DNA from: Allobosea sp035944375
Lineage (GTDB): Bacteria > Pseudomonadota > Alphaproteobacteria > Rhizobiales > Beijerinckiaceae
NCBI RefSeq assembly: GCF_035944375.1
Contig: NZ_DASZBE010000030.1
Reading direction: 5' to 3' (one strand)
DNA: 64,000 nt
Each line of letters opens with the position of its first letter. Positions within the stretch are counted from its first letter, which is position 1. The notes under the pieces were generated by a model. It was given only the letters and a program-made list of their open reading frames with translations, was not told where the DNA came from and searched no databases. Positions 17,388 to 26,493 of the stretch are shown one piece after another. Position numbers and translations under genes: made by a program.

Positions 17388-18438
17388 AGTCGATCTCCGT
17401 GATACGGAAGCGTCCGTGTTCGCGTTTCATCTGAATGACGATGTCGACGGTCTGGCGCAGCAGGTTGCGGATGTCGTCGCGTGCAAGATCCCTGCCCTCC
17501 GCGCTCTCCTTCACCAGTAGCGTCAACTGCTCGAAGGCCAAGCGCGCGGAATCGGCATGGACCGTGGTGATTGAGCCCGGATGGCCAGAGTTCACATTGC
17601 GCAGGTAGAAGAACGCCGTGCCGTCGCGCAGCTCCTGCAGCAGGATGCGGTCTGGCCGCATGCGCAGGCAAGATTTGAGCAGTTCACGTGGTCCGACCTT
17701 GGCGAGCCCCTGTCCATCCTTGGCATAGAGCAGCCGGACATGGTTGGGCTGAGGCACCACGAGCTCGGCCGTGTCCTCGATGGTGATGAGGCGCTCGGTC
17801 GCCGGAATCTGCGCGATCAGGCCCTTCGACAGGGTGGTCTTACCCGAGCCGGTCGCGCCCGAGATGATGATGTTGCGGCGGCGCCGCACGGCAAGCGCCA
17901 GGAATTCTCGCCACTGCCCGGCGTCGCGCAGGCGCACCAGCTCCGTCTCCTCATCCGAAAGGTCGTCGCTCGTGACGCGGATGTCGGAGAACAGATCCCT
18001 CTTTTCGAAATCCTCCAGCGTCATGGTGACGGTCGAGGGTTTGCGGATGGTCAGGCTGACGGTTCCGCTCGGCACCGCCGGCGGTACGACGATCTGGCAG
18101 CGCTCCTCGCCTGGCAGCGTCGTCGAGACGATAGGATGATCGGAGGCGATGTCCTGGCGCGTGTATCCCGCTGCGGCCGTCGCCAGATGCATCAGATGAG
18201 CGTGGCTCAGATCGTGAAGCTCGTGGCGATGCCAGCCGCCCGGTCCTTCCGTAAATACCTCGCCCGGGCGGTTGACGACGATCTCGGTGAGGTCTGGCTG
18301 CGACAGGAAGCGCGCAAGCGGCGTCAGATAGCGTTCGAGCACGATACGGCTGGCGCGCCGTTCGGAAGCGGTCGGCGTGGTCGGTGGGACGACAACGACG
18401 CAATCGGCTTCGACAGGCACAGGCGCGAGTGCGGTCAT
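17353..18438 (-). CDS. virB11: VirB11 traffic ATPase
   Basis: 361 aa hexameric ATPase at the cytoplasmic base of the type IV secretion system. N-terminal domain LSQPDLTEIVVNRPGEVFTE; Walker A IISGATGSGKTTLSKGL near 193-201; Asp box IEDTAELV; Walker B-like RPDRILLQELRDGTAFF; His box GSITTVHADSA. Its ATG overlaps the virB10 stop (18435-18438). All nucleotide-binding elements are intact. Confidence 0.96.
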   Translation of the reverse strand: MTALAPVPVEADCVVVVPPTTPTASERRASRIVLERYLTPLARFLSQPDLTEIVVNRPGEVFTEGPGGWHRHELHDLSHAHLMHLATAAAGYTRQDIASDHPIVSTTLPGEERCQIVVPPAVPSGTVSLTIRKPSTVTMTLEDFEKRDLFSDIRVTSDDLSDEETELVRLRDAGQWREFLALAVRRRRNIIISGATGSGKTTLSKGLIAQIPATERLITIEDTAELVVPQPNHVRLLYAKDGQGLAKVGPRELLKSCLRMRPDRILLQELRDGTAFFYLRNVNSGHPGSITTVHADSARLAFEQLTLLVKESAEGRDLARDDIRNLLRQTVDIVIQMKREHGRFRITEIDYDPVRKRLASA

Positions 18439-19604
18439 GGCTTGGTGACCCGAGAGCCGGATTCCACACCGGCATCGATGCCGGGCACCGTGCGATCCAA
18501 AATCGGCGTGCGGGTTTCGATCCGTTTCAGATCGTAGACCGAGGAGAAATCGAGATCGCGAGCGACGAAAATGTTGACGCGCTCGCCCTGGTTCTTGCTC
18601 AGCGTCGGGGGTATTTCGATCGAGCGCTCGACGGCGATGCCGGCGGCCGTGTTGGCCGCGCCGGACGTGTTGCGGATCTCGATGTCAGCGTCATCGAGCT
18701 GCTGGCGGCCGATCGCGGCGGCGTCGCTGACGATCGAGAGCAGCAGCGCCGCGCCAAACCTCTCCCAGAAATGCGTATCGATCTCGCCGTCAAAACCGGC
18801 CCGGCCGAGCGCGTCGGTCGCAGGCGAGGCGAGCGCGACGATCACGCCGGTTGGCGTCTTGGCCCGCGTCCAAAGCACGAACATGCGCTTGGAGCCCTTT
18901 CGAACCTGGCCGCGATACTCGCCGACGATCTGGGTGCCCTTTTCCATCAGCACGACGTGTCCGGAGTCCGACAGGACATCGCGCAGCACGACGCAGGAGA
19001 CGAAGCCGGGCACATCCGAGGACATCGCTGTCTCAAGTACGCAGGGGATCGCCGTGCCTTGTGTCACCAGCAGATTGCGATTGGGCAGGCGCGCGGCACG
19101 GACGCCCTCGATCGTGGTCGCCTTGAGCTTGTCGGCGAGTTCGTTGCGCGGTTCGGCCCCGCCGGCGAGCAAAGGCGAACCCGGCAGAGAAGCGCCCTGC
19201 CCTGCCCCGTCGCCGCCCGATGGTCCGCGGCCGGGCCGGTTAAATGCAAGCACTGGCGCGCGGCGGGCGCTTTCCATCAGCTTGTCGGTTTGCGGCGGAG
19301 CGGCGGCCGGCGCGAGCTGAGGCGGCAGGACCGGCAGGGCAGCCTGCTGGGCCGGCGCCGGCGCTGGTGGTTCGCGCGCGGGCTCGAACGCCGTGGTCTG
19401 GCGGATGATCGGTTTGGTGCCGCCCTGCTCGACAGGCTTCTCGGCGTTCCAAGTGCTCCAGATTATCAGAACCGAGAAGGCGATCAGCGCGGCCGCGCCG
19501 ATGCCGCGCTTGGCGAGCGCCCGACCCGAGCCCTCGACTGGTCCGGAAACGGGGGTGATGCCGCGTTCGCCTTCGACGCCGGATGATGCGTTCTGATCGG
19601 TCAT
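18435..19604 (-). CDS. virB10: VirB10 type IV secretion core-complex protein
   Basis: 389 aa. A short cytosolic N-terminus, one membrane helix (IGAAALIAFSVLIIWSTW, near 35-52), a Pro/Ala-rich periplasmic linker (FEPAREPPAPAPAQQAALPV) and the TrbI/VirB10 C-terminal domain (LLVTQGTAIPCVLETAMSSD; VLMEKGTQIVGEYRG; RERVNIFVARDLDFS-like end). It links inner and outer membranes in the secretion channel. It lies 10 bases after virB9. Confidence 0.95.
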   Translation of the reverse strand: MTDQNASSGVEGERGITPVSGPVEGSGRALAKRGIGAAALIAFSVLIIWSTWNAEKPVEQGGTKPIIRQTTAFEPAREPPAPAPAQQAALPVLPPQLAPAAAPPQTDKLMESARRAPVLAFNRPGRGPSGGDGAGQGASLPGSPLLAGGAEPRNELADKLKATTIEGVRAARLPNRNLLVTQGTAIPCVLETAMSSDVPGFVSCVVLRDVLSDSGHVVLMEKGTQIVGEYRGQVRKGSKRMFVLWTRAKTPTGVIVALASPATDALGRAGFDGEIDTHFWERFGAALLLSIVSDAAAIGRQQLDDADIEIRNTSGAANTAAGIAVERSIEIPPTLSKNQGERVNIFVARDLDFSSVYDLKRIETRTPILDRTVPGIDAGVESGSRVTKP

Positions 19605-19614
19605 GACATGCTCC

Positions 19615-20475
19615 TCAGCGGCGCCGCGCTGGCGCGGGCTGCTTTTGGGTGCGGGCGATGCTCGGACTCGTCGTGCCGGTGCCCGGGTTCACGCCGACGG
19701 CGTCAAAGGCCTCGTTGAAGATGCAAAGCACCTCGCTGCCGCGACGCAGCCGGAACTCGCGCGCGGTGGCATGCACGACGACGACGTCGCCGCGAACGTC
19801 CTTCGGCACGAGGCTTTCCGCGCCATCCGAGCCGACCATGTAGATCGCGGGCACCTCGCGATTGCCGGCGAAGCGGAAGCTGGTGACCTTGCCGTCGTCG
19901 AACACGCCGTCGGGTTCGAGATCGGCCGGGCCTTGAGCCGAGAAGCGCCAGTTGCGCGCGCCGTATTGCTGATGGAGATCGAACGTCTGGTCGATGACCG
20001 CGCCCTCGCGCTGCTGGCTCCGCGCCTCGTACTCCGCCCGGCGGCGATCAGCCTCGTCACTGGGGTAGGAGTACTTCACCACGAAATAGCTCTCTTTGAG
20101 CGAGGCTTCCGCGATCGAGAGCTCGAACTGGTAGGAGCGCTTGCGGCCGTCGCGACGCGTCGTCACGACCTGCAAATTGGTCGGTGGATGCTTTTCGCGG
20201 GGCTTTAGGAACAGGATCGAACCCGCCGGGGCGACTTCCCAGGCGATCGAGTCTCCGATCGCGACATGCGCGATCTCTTCGTCCTCGGCAAAAATTACCT
20301 GGGTCGAGGCGCGGATAACGCCGTTGACCTTGACGACGTTCGCCGGGTCGTAAGCGACGAAGCGCACGCGCTCGTCGCGCGCGCCGGCGGTCGGGAGTTG
20401 TAGGGCAAGCGACGGCAGCCCAAGGCCGATTGCGAACAGCAAACCGCAGCCAGCTGCGATGATGCGACGGCTCAT
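19615..20475 (-). CDS. virB9: VirB9 outer-membrane-associated core protein
   Basis: 286 aa from the ATG at 20475, which overlaps the virB8 stop. Signal peptide MSRRIIAAGCGLLFAIGLGL, then the N-terminal VirB9 domain (RVRFVAYDPANVVKVNGVIR; IAWEVAPAGSILFLKPRE; NLQVVTTRRDGRKRSYQFEL) and C-terminal domain (GARNWRFSAQGPADLEPDGV; DVVVVHATAREFRLRRG). It forms the outer-membrane core complex with VirB7 and VirB10. Confidence 0.94.
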   Translation of the reverse strand: MSRRIIAAGCGLLFAIGLGLPSLALQLPTAGARDERVRFVAYDPANVVKVNGVIRASTQVIFAEDEEIAHVAIGDSIAWEVAPAGSILFLKPREKHPPTNLQVVTTRRDGRKRSYQFELSIAEASLKESYFVVKYSYPSDEADRRRAEYEARSQQREGAVIDQTFDLHQQYGARNWRFSAQGPADLEPDGVFDDGKVTSFRFAGNREVPAIYMVGSDGAESLVPKDVRGDVVVVHATAREFRLRRGSEVLCIFNEAFDAVGVNPGTGTTSPSIARTQKQPAPARRR

Positions 20476-21143
20476 GGCGCGACCTCCGGATCGGCGCGGT
20501 ACTCCGAGACCAGGAAACCGAGCGGGTTGATCAGACGATCGGTCGATGAGATCGGTGCGTTGACATAGGCGAAGGTCAGCGTCGCAATCCAATGCGTGAC
20601 CTTGATCTCCTCGCCCTTCCGGCTCTCCTTCAGAAAGCGGACGGAGGCGAGGTTGTCGGCCAGCAGCGAGATCGCCTTGATCCGGACTTCTGCGACGCCG
20701 AAGCGGCCGTGCAGCACCTGCGGGCTTTCCGGGTTCGAGCCGCGATAGACGGCGGCAAAGCGCGCCTGCTCGGCCTGCGACGACAGCAGCGCTACAGTCT
20801 GAAAATTGCTCGCGGCCTCGGCTTGGCTGAAACCTTCGCGCGAGCGAACGTAGCGCCCCAGGAAATACTTGGTCACCGCCTCGTCGTAACTGCGCGGTGA
20901 CGTCCCGAGCGCCGCGACAGTCTCGACGATGCCGGTCGCATTGTCGACGCGGATGACGAAGGGTTCGACCGTCTTAAGCGGCGCTAGCGCCGCAACGGCA
21001 CCGACGGCGGCCGTCGCGAGCACGCAGGCCGCAGTGGCGACGAACCAGGCGAGGCGTTTCGAGCGCTGCGCCGTTAGCAGGAGATCTTGTTCCCAGCGGC
21101 GGGCATTGTCGAAGTAGTCCTTCAGATCGTCGGGCCTAACCAT
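20472..21143 (-). CDS. virB8: VirB8 inner-membrane assembly factor
   Basis: 223 aa from the ATG at 21143 (MVRPDDLKDYFDNARRWEQD). The frame remains open upstream, but this start gives the usual VirB8 length and begins with its typical N-terminal helix. One membrane helix (LAWFVATAACVLATAAVGAV) then the periplasmic NTF2-like domain (EPFVIRVDNATGIVETVAAL; DEAVTKYFLGRYVRSREGFS; HWIATLTFAYVNAPISSTDR; NPLGFLVSEYRADPEV). It overlaps virB7 by 8 bases and virB9 by 4. Confidence 0.94.
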   Translation of the reverse strand: MVRPDDLKDYFDNARRWEQDLLLTAQRSKRLAWFVATAACVLATAAVGAVAALAPLKTVEPFVIRVDNATGIVETVAALGTSPRSYDEAVTKYFLGRYVRSREGFSQAEAASNFQTVALLSSQAEQARFAAVYRGSNPESPQVLHGRFGVAEVRIKAISLLADNLASVRFLKESRKGEEIKVTHWIATLTFAYVNAPISSTDRLINPLGFLVSEYRADPEVAP

Positions 21144-21435
21144 GACGCGTCGCCTCACTGCAAGGCCGAAACGAGCGGGCGATGTCGAAGGCAGACCAAG
21201 CAGCGGCACCATGACCGATGCCGCGGGCCGGCAACTCTGGCTGGGCCAAGCCGAGGCGTTTGACCACCGGCGTATCCGGCTTCGGTGCGGCGGGAGGGCT
21301 CGCCTCCCAATCCCAAAGCGATTTGTTCAGCGGGCGTTTGGCCGAGCCGTCGCAGGACGGTGCGCCTTTGTTCCAGCCGGCGCAGCCCGTCACCACCGTG
21401 GCCAGCACGAGGCTGGCAATCACGCGACAATTCAT
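21136..21435 (-). CDS. virB7: VirB7-like small lipoprotein
   Basis: 99 aa with a lipoprotein signal (MNCRVIASLVLATVVTGCAG, Cys at the lipobox) and a Trp/Pro-rich mature part (LNKSLWDWEASPPAAPKPDT). Identified by position between virB6 and virB8 and by the lipobox, since VirB7 proteins vary greatly. It is longer than the ~50-aa Agrobacterium VirB7. Expected to anchor VirB9 in the outer membrane. Confidence 0.75.
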   Translation of the reverse strand: MNCRVIASLVLATVVTGCAGWNKGAPSCDGSAKRPLNKSLWDWEASPPAAPKPDTPVVKRLGLAQPELPARGIGHGAAAWSAFDIARSFRPCSEATRHG

Positions 21436-21497
21436 CGAGGCAAATCCTTCTCGGCATCCTTGCGCGGATGCGGTTGGTCCTGGTGTGGAAGGGACGT

Positions 21498-22460
21498 TCA
21501 GACGCGTCTGATCTCGCCACCCCGTCGTCGCTCGCGGATCCTAGCCGCCGTGCGACTGGCCGCGGTTCGCGCGCCGGCATAGGCGCCGACAGCGGCGGAG
21601 GCTGCGTTGGCGGTGATGGCGCTGGTGACAACCCGGGCCGCTAGCGAGGCGCCGCCGCCAGCGAGACCGCCCGCGATGGCGGGGAGCTGCAAAGCGATGT
21701 ATGCGGCGAGACCGAGGACGGCGCTGATCGCGACCGCGCCAACGATGATCGCGCCGCCGGACGCGGCATCAGCACCGTATTTCTCGACGAAGCCTTGAAC
21801 CGACGTGAGCATCAAGCCGACAAGGGCGACAACGAGCACATGCAGGATCAGGAAATTTGCAACCTGTCGTGTCCAAGCCTCAGCAAAGGGCCGCGTCGCG
21901 TCGAACAGCGCCAGAGCGATGAAGATCGGCCCGAGCGCGATGACGATCGCCAAGCCAACCTTCGCGTAGAGCAGGATCGCGAACTGCAGAAAGCCTGAAA
22001 CGGCCGTGAAGACGAGAAGGATCGCGGCGATCAAAGCTGGTGCAATGTCCGTGAGGCCTGCTCGATCGTAGATCTTTTGGGCGACCTCGATCCCCTTGTT
22101 CAACAGCTTGTCGAAGGGCGCACCCGAGTTCGCATCAAGGGCCGAACCCGCAAGAGCGTTTCCAATCTCCTTTGGCAACGACGTGAAGAAGAGGTCGGTG
22201 ACATATTGCTGGAAAGAACTCGCATTCGACGCGAGGAGCACGATCAGGACGAGCCTCATCGCTCGCCAGGCAAACTCCTGGATCGGCTCGGCGATCGCGC
22301 CGCGCATGACCGCAAAACCGTACAGCACGACGTAGAGGAGGACAGCGACCCGTAGCGGTCCATCGACGAAGGTCGCGAGGTTCGAGACAGACGTCGACAC
22401 GAAAGTCGTGATTGGCTGCTCGAACTCCTTCAGGAACTCGTCGAAGACGTTGATCGCCAT
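21498..22460 (-). CDS. virB6: VirB6 polytopic inner-membrane channel protein
   Basis: 320 aa with at least five to six hydrophobic helices (LRVAVLLYVVLYGFAVM; APALIAAILLVFTAVSGFLQ; LAIVIALGPIFIALALF; FLILHVLVVALVGLML; IVGAVAISAVLGLAAYIAL). It carries the VirB6/TrbL signature region (ALGPIFIALALFDATRPFAEAW). A basic C-terminus (RIRERRRGGEIRRV) is predicted cytosolic. It starts one base after the entry-exclusion gene stop. Confidence 0.93.
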   Translation of the reverse strand: MAINVFDEFLKEFEQPITTFVSTSVSNLATFVDGPLRVAVLLYVVLYGFAVMRGAIAEPIQEFAWRAMRLVLIVLLASNASSFQQYVTDLFFTSLPKEIGNALAGSALDANSGAPFDKLLNKGIEVAQKIYDRAGLTDIAPALIAAILLVFTAVSGFLQFAILLYAKVGLAIVIALGPIFIALALFDATRPFAEAWTRQVANFLILHVLVVALVGLMLTSVQGFVEKYGADAASGGAIIVGAVAISAVLGLAAYIALQLPAIAGGLAGGGASLAARVVTSAITANAASAAVGAYAGARTAASRTAARIRERRRGGEIRRV

Positions 22461-22461
22461 C

Positions 22462-22725
22462 TCAATTGCTCGCGCGCTTCAGGGCAGCGTCTCGACCCCA
22501 GATCATCACCTTGCGATTGGCTTCTTCCGCATTGCGGCAGGTGGCATCGGACCTCAGGTCGCCAGGATTGGCTCGGCAGCGCGCCAGCGCAGCTTCGTGA
22601 TCGGGTGCGTTCGCGAGGAAGAAGGGCACGTCACGGATCGGCGCCGGCTTCGCGTGCTCGGCTTGCTCGTCGCCACAGCCGGAGAGAGCCATCGTCAAGA
22701 AGGCAGCAATCAGAGGCCGGCTCAT
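22462..22725 (-). CDS. eexN: EexN-family entry-exclusion lipoprotein
   Basis: 87 aa. Lipobox LSGCG near residue 17, then the family pattern VPFFLANAPDHEAALARCRA, NPGDLRSDATCRNAEEA with two Cys, and a short charged tail. This matches EexN-type proteins of IncW/IncN-like systems, which reduce redundant conjugation between cells carrying the same plasmid. Placement between virB5 and virB6 is the classical one. Its ATG overlaps the virB5 stop (22722-22725). Confidence 0.88.
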   Translation of the reverse strand: MSRPLIAAFLTMALSGCGDEQAEHAKPAPIRDVPFFLANAPDHEAALARCRANPGDLRSDATCRNAEEANRKVMIWGRDAALKRASN

Positions 22726-23414
22726 TGGAGAGCAGCCTTCATTTCATCGACCAACTGGCGGCGGCGTTCCTCCGCTCGCTGGCCATCCATTTCGCTCCGC
22801 GCCTGCTGGACCATGGCGAGCCCCTGCATGCGCAGCACCTCGTTCTGCAGAAGTGCCTGCTCGGCTTGAATGCGCGCCGAGAGATCCAGCACGTCCTTCG
22901 CGTCCTTCGAGGCCGTGATCTTCTGGCGAAGCTCCTCCAGCCCATCGATGCGCTTGGAGGCGGTGTCGTATACGCTCTGGCCAATCGAATGCTTAGCGCC
23001 GGTCTGACGCGCGATGCGGTCGAGCTCGGTGCGATAGAACGAGTTCGCGTCGCCGCCCTGATAGGCGCGGTTCTGATCAAGATACCGATCGACGATGCCA
23101 GCAAGCGATCCGCCGCCGCCCGAGACCAGCTTCTCGATCTCGCCGAACTCCTTCGGCAGATGTTTCCGGAACTCCTCGCTGTTCAGGAGCGAGGCGATGT
23201 CGTTGACGTCGGTCAGCTTGTTGAAGGACTCATAGAGCTGCTTTGCCTGCGTGAGCTGCGCCTCCATCGTCTTGATCTGCTCGGTCAGCTTGCCGATCTG
23301 TTCGACATGTTTTGCGATCGCGCCGGCGTCGAACACGGGAACGCCCTGCTGGGCGAGGCCAGCCGACGGCAGTCCGGCCAAGGCCGTGGCGATCAGGAGG
23401 TGGCTTGCTCTCAT
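22722..23414 (-). CDS. virB5: VirB5 minor pilin / P-type transfer protein
   Basis: 230 aa. Signal peptide MRASHLLIATALAGLPSAGL with an AQQG cleavage region, then long amphipathic helices typical of VirB5 (HVEQIGKLTEQIKTMEAQL, KQLYESFNKLTDVNDIASL; VYDTASKRIDGLEELRQKI; QALLQNEVLRMQGLAMVQQA). It sits at the pilus tip and contacts recipient cells. The ATG overlaps the virB4 stop. Confidence 0.93.
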   Translation of the reverse strand: MRASHLLIATALAGLPSAGLAQQGVPVFDAGAIAKHVEQIGKLTEQIKTMEAQLTQAKQLYESFNKLTDVNDIASLLNSEEFRKHLPKEFGEIEKLVSGGGGSLAGIVDRYLDQNRAYQGGDANSFYRTELDRIARQTGAKHSIGQSVYDTASKRIDGLEELRQKITASKDAKDVLDLSARIQAEQALLQNEVLRMQGLAMVQQARSEMDGQRAEERRRQLVDEMKAALQ

Positions 23415-25780
23415 CGGTCGATCCTTCTCTCGGCATGGAAGCGGGGCAGGAACGCCGTGGGGTCGTCGCCGACCTCGGCGCGAATGCGGTCGAGCAGCTC
23501 GACGGTCTCGGTGCGGCCCGACAGCACGGCGAGCGCTTCATCCATGCCGCCGAGGTCGAGCTCGGCGACGATGGACTGGCCGTTCTGTTTGACCAGGAAG
23601 CGCCGGCTCTCGGCCGAGAGTTCTTCCTTGATCAGCCAGAACTCGGTTTCGGTGAGATGGAAGCCGTCGATATAGTCCGAGCGCGTGCCGCGCGGGTTCG
23701 GCATGAAGATCTGCGTCGGGCACTGCTCGACGATGGTGTGGGCAATCGGCGACGCCAGCGCATCGCGCGGCGACTGCGTGCCAAAGACCATGACGCCGTT
23801 CTGCTTGCGGATGGTTTTCAGCTTGTCGTTGGCGAGCGCCCGAAAGGCGTCATCGCCGAGCGCCTTCCAGAATTCGTCAATGTCGATGATGATGCGGCGG
23901 CCGTCGATGAGCTGCTCGACGCGATGGAACAGCACCATCATAAGAGGCGTGCGCACGACGGGATGGTCGAGCACGTCGGTCATATCGAAGCCGATGAAGC
24001 TGGCGTCCAGCGCGATCGCGTCCTCTTCGGCATCGAGGACCCAACCGAGAGGTCCGCCATTGCACCAGCGTTCGAGCCTCGCGCCGATGCCCTCGCGATC
24101 CTGCTGCCCTAGAAACGCGCGCAGCGCCGACAACGAGCGCTCCTGGCGCGGCAGAGCGCGCATCGCCTCAAGGCTGGAATCGATGCGCTCTTCATCGACG
24201 ACGGAGAGCGCCCTGCCCTCGAGCGTGACGAGCTTGCGGATGAGATCGCCAAGGAAGGCGAGATTGGCCGGGGTCAACTCGAGCGCCTTCAACGGCGCGC
24301 AGCCGGTGGGCACGCCATTCTTGAGCGTGAGATAGGTGCCGCCCGAGGCGCGGACGAAGATTTCGGCGCCGCGGTCCTTGTCGAACATGACGCGCTGGCA
24401 GCCGAACTTTTCCGCCTGGGCGAGCAGGAAATTCTGCAGCACCGTTTTGCCGGAGCCTGACGGCCCGCAGATAAAAGTGTTGCCGAGATCGCCCGCGTGG
24501 AAGGAGAAGTGATAGGGCGAGCCCGACGCCGTCTTCAGCATCGCGACTGACGGCCCCCAATGGTTGCCGACAGATTTGCCGGCCGGATGGCTGTGAAATG
24601 GCGACAGCGCCGCGAGATTGCGCGAGGTGATCGCACCCGATCGCGCGCGATGCTTGAACAGGCCGGGCATCTGCGCCCAGTAGGAAGCCTCCAGCCCAAG
24701 ATCCTCACGCGCGACCACCGCGCCGGCCTCGGCGAGCACGCGGCGCGCCTGTGCCATCGTCTCCAGCAAAGTTTTTGGGGTCTCGGCGCGAACCAGCAGC
24801 GACAGATGGTGGTCGCCCATGACGAAGCGGTTGGATTCCAGGTCGTCCAGCGCATCGTTAAGGTCGTCGATCTGGGAGGCGGCGACATCCTGGGTCGAGA
24901 CGAGCTGGTTCTGCTTTCGCGTCAACACCTTCTTGGCGTCGGCCTTCGAGAGGAAAGCGAAGCTTTGCGAGAGCACGAATTCGAACGGGGCCGAGAGCAG
25001 GCCGTTCAGCATACCGGGCCTGGTCGAGGCCGGGTATTCCTTCAGCCCGAACATGCCGGAAAACAGCGAGCCTCCTGCCGCGCGAACTTCGATCGCTTCG
25101 CGGCCGAAGATGACGCGGTTGGTATAGATCGCCGACCCGATCCGGCCTTGCGGCAAGGCGGTCGGCAGATCCTCGCTGGACGCCAGCAGATGCAGGAGCC
25201 GCATCGGCTCAGAGAACAGCAGGCCGTTCTTTTCGACGAGGCCGAGTTGAGTGGCCCCATAGCGACCGAGCGCGGCGGTGATGTCCCGTGCGGCATCGTT
25301 CAGCCGCTTCAGCGCGGCGGCATCGACCTCCCCTCCCCCGCGACGCGCTTGGCCGAGACGGGAGACGAAGCCGACGGCGGCCTCCGCCCGATCGCGGCCG
25401 GGGTGGGCGACGATGGTGAGGTAGAGCTCGTTGCGGAACAGCTTTGTGCACTGGAGCACCTCGCGATAGCCGACGTCGAGATCGCGCGCGAAGGCCGAGG
25501 AGAATTCGCCCTCAGGATAGCCGGTATCTTGCCGCCGGATCAGATGCGTCCAGATCGCCAGCCGATCGTCGGCCAGATTGCGCAGCGTGAGATTGAGTTT
25601 GGCGTGCAGATCATTGAGGTCGCCGATATCGGCAGTCTCGAAGGCGATGCCGTCGAGGCGGATCGTCGTCATCAGCGCCCGCGTCGAGAGGCTGATCACG
25701 GTCTCGGTCACATGCCGGACGTAGGGCAGATGAACGTCGGGCTCGATCTCGCGAGCCATTAGGCGGGCGGCGTCAGCCAT
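23411..25780 (-). CDS. virB4: VirB4/TrbE-family type IV secretion ATPase
   Basis: 789 aa from the ATG at 25780 (MADAARLMAREIEPDVHLPY); the frame is open upstream but inside virB3. The CagE/TrbE N-terminal domain is followed by Walker A FICGPSGSGKTVLQNF near 440 and Walker B RRIIIDIDEFWKALGDD. Late motifs FGTQSPRDAL and FMPNPRG are present. It energises pilus assembly. It overlaps virB3 by 8 bases and virB5 by 4. Confidence 0.96.
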   Translation of the reverse strand: MADAARLMAREIEPDVHLPYVRHVTETVISLSTRALMTTIRLDGIAFETADIGDLNDLHAKLNLTLRNLADDRLAIWTHLIRRQDTGYPEGEFSSAFARDLDVGYREVLQCTKLFRNELYLTIVAHPGRDRAEAAVGFVSRLGQARRGGGEVDAAALKRLNDAARDITAALGRYGATQLGLVEKNGLLFSEPMRLLHLLASSEDLPTALPQGRIGSAIYTNRVIFGREAIEVRAAGGSLFSGMFGLKEYPASTRPGMLNGLLSAPFEFVLSQSFAFLSKADAKKVLTRKQNQLVSTQDVAASQIDDLNDALDDLESNRFVMGDHHLSLLVRAETPKTLLETMAQARRVLAEAGAVVAREDLGLEASYWAQMPGLFKHRARSGAITSRNLAALSPFHSHPAGKSVGNHWGPSVAMLKTASGSPYHFSFHAGDLGNTFICGPSGSGKTVLQNFLLAQAEKFGCQRVMFDKDRGAEIFVRASGGTYLTLKNGVPTGCAPLKALELTPANLAFLGDLIRKLVTLEGRALSVVDEERIDSSLEAMRALPRQERSLSALRAFLGQQDREGIGARLERWCNGGPLGWVLDAEEDAIALDASFIGFDMTDVLDHPVVRTPLMMVLFHRVEQLIDGRRIIIDIDEFWKALGDDAFRALANDKLKTIRKQNGVMVFGTQSPRDALASPIAHTIVEQCPTQIFMPNPRGTRSDYIDGFHLTETEFWLIKEELSAESRRFLVKQNGQSIVAELDLGGMDEALAVLSGRTETVELLDRIRAEVGDDPTAFLPRFHAERRIDR

Positions 25781-26114
25781 GGGCGACCTCGTGAGCCGTG
25801 AAGCGGCGCACCAGACGCAAGGGCGTCGGCGACGACCCGCCCCAGAACGAGCCATTGCGAGCGCGGCCGCGGGTCTCGAGCCAGGCGACGAGCAGGCGGA
25901 ATTGGTTGGGATCGTGCCGGCAGATGACGCGACAGATCAGGTGGATCGGCAAGGCGATCAGCCCGTAGACGATCGAGCCCGCCATCAGGAACAGGATGCA
26001 GGAGGCCATCACATTAATGGCCATCGCCTCCATCGTGACGCCCGCGATCATCGCAGGCCTCGTGCAGGCTAGGAACAGCGTGTCTTCGGCCAGACGCTCG
26101 GGCTCGTTCGTCAT
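25773..26114 (-). CDS. virB3: VirB3 inner-membrane protein
   Basis: 113 aa from the ATG at 26114 (MTNEPERLAEDTLFLACTRP). The VirB3 signature FLACTRPAMIAGVTMEAMAI is followed by hydrophobic helices (VMASCILFLMAGSIVYGLIA) and a basic C-terminal half. It lies 11 bases after virB2 and overlaps virB4. Confidence 0.93.
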   Translation of the reverse strand: MTNEPERLAEDTLFLACTRPAMIAGVTMEAMAINVMASCILFLMAGSIVYGLIALPIHLICRVICRHDPNQFRLLVAWLETRGRARNGSFWGGSSPTPLRLVRRFTAHEVAHG

Positions 26115-26125
26115 AGCGGCTACGC

Positions 26126-26422
26126 TCAGGTACCGCCGGTAAGCGTCGAGACGACCTCGGAGGCGCCGAAGACGATAGCGACGCCGAGCACGACATAGGC
26201 GGCTTTGCGCAGATCGAGATAGCCGAACATCCAGGCGATACCGACGATGATCACGGCGAGCGTCGCCAGCAGGCGCGCGACATTGCCGGTCAGCATCGTA
26301 ACGATGTTTTGCAGCACGCCCTCGATGTTGGCGGTCTGTGCGAGCGCAGGCTCGGCCGCGAAAAGAACGAGCGCAGCCGCGATAGCGGTCGGTGCGGCGA
26401 GTGATCGAAACGGGAGGGGCAT
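26126..26422 (-). CDS. virB2: VirB2 pilin
   Basis: 98 aa from the ATG at 26422 (MPLPFRSLAAPTAIAAALVL). A long signal peptide ends near PALAQ, followed by two hydrophobic helices typical of the mature pilin (LLATLAVIIVGIAWMFGYL; AAYVVLGVAIVFGASEVV) separated by a short DLRK loop. The C-terminus is STLTGGT. An upstream in-frame start at 26458 is less likely. Confidence 0.92.
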   Translation of the reverse strand: MPLPFRSLAAPTAIAAALVLFAAEPALAQTANIEGVLQNIVTMLTGNVARLLATLAVIIVGIAWMFGYLDLRKAAYVVLGVAIVFGASEVVSTLTGGT

Positions 26423-26493
26423 TCGTGGTCTCCAAGGCAAGGGTGTCCGACGCCGCACATCCTGTGCAATCGGCGAAAGGGTTTTGGATTGGG

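Noticed and set aside
18384..19586. 400-codon plus-strand frame, and one at 24560-25762
   Set aside because: Opposite virB10/virB11 and virB4; composition typical of antisense frames.
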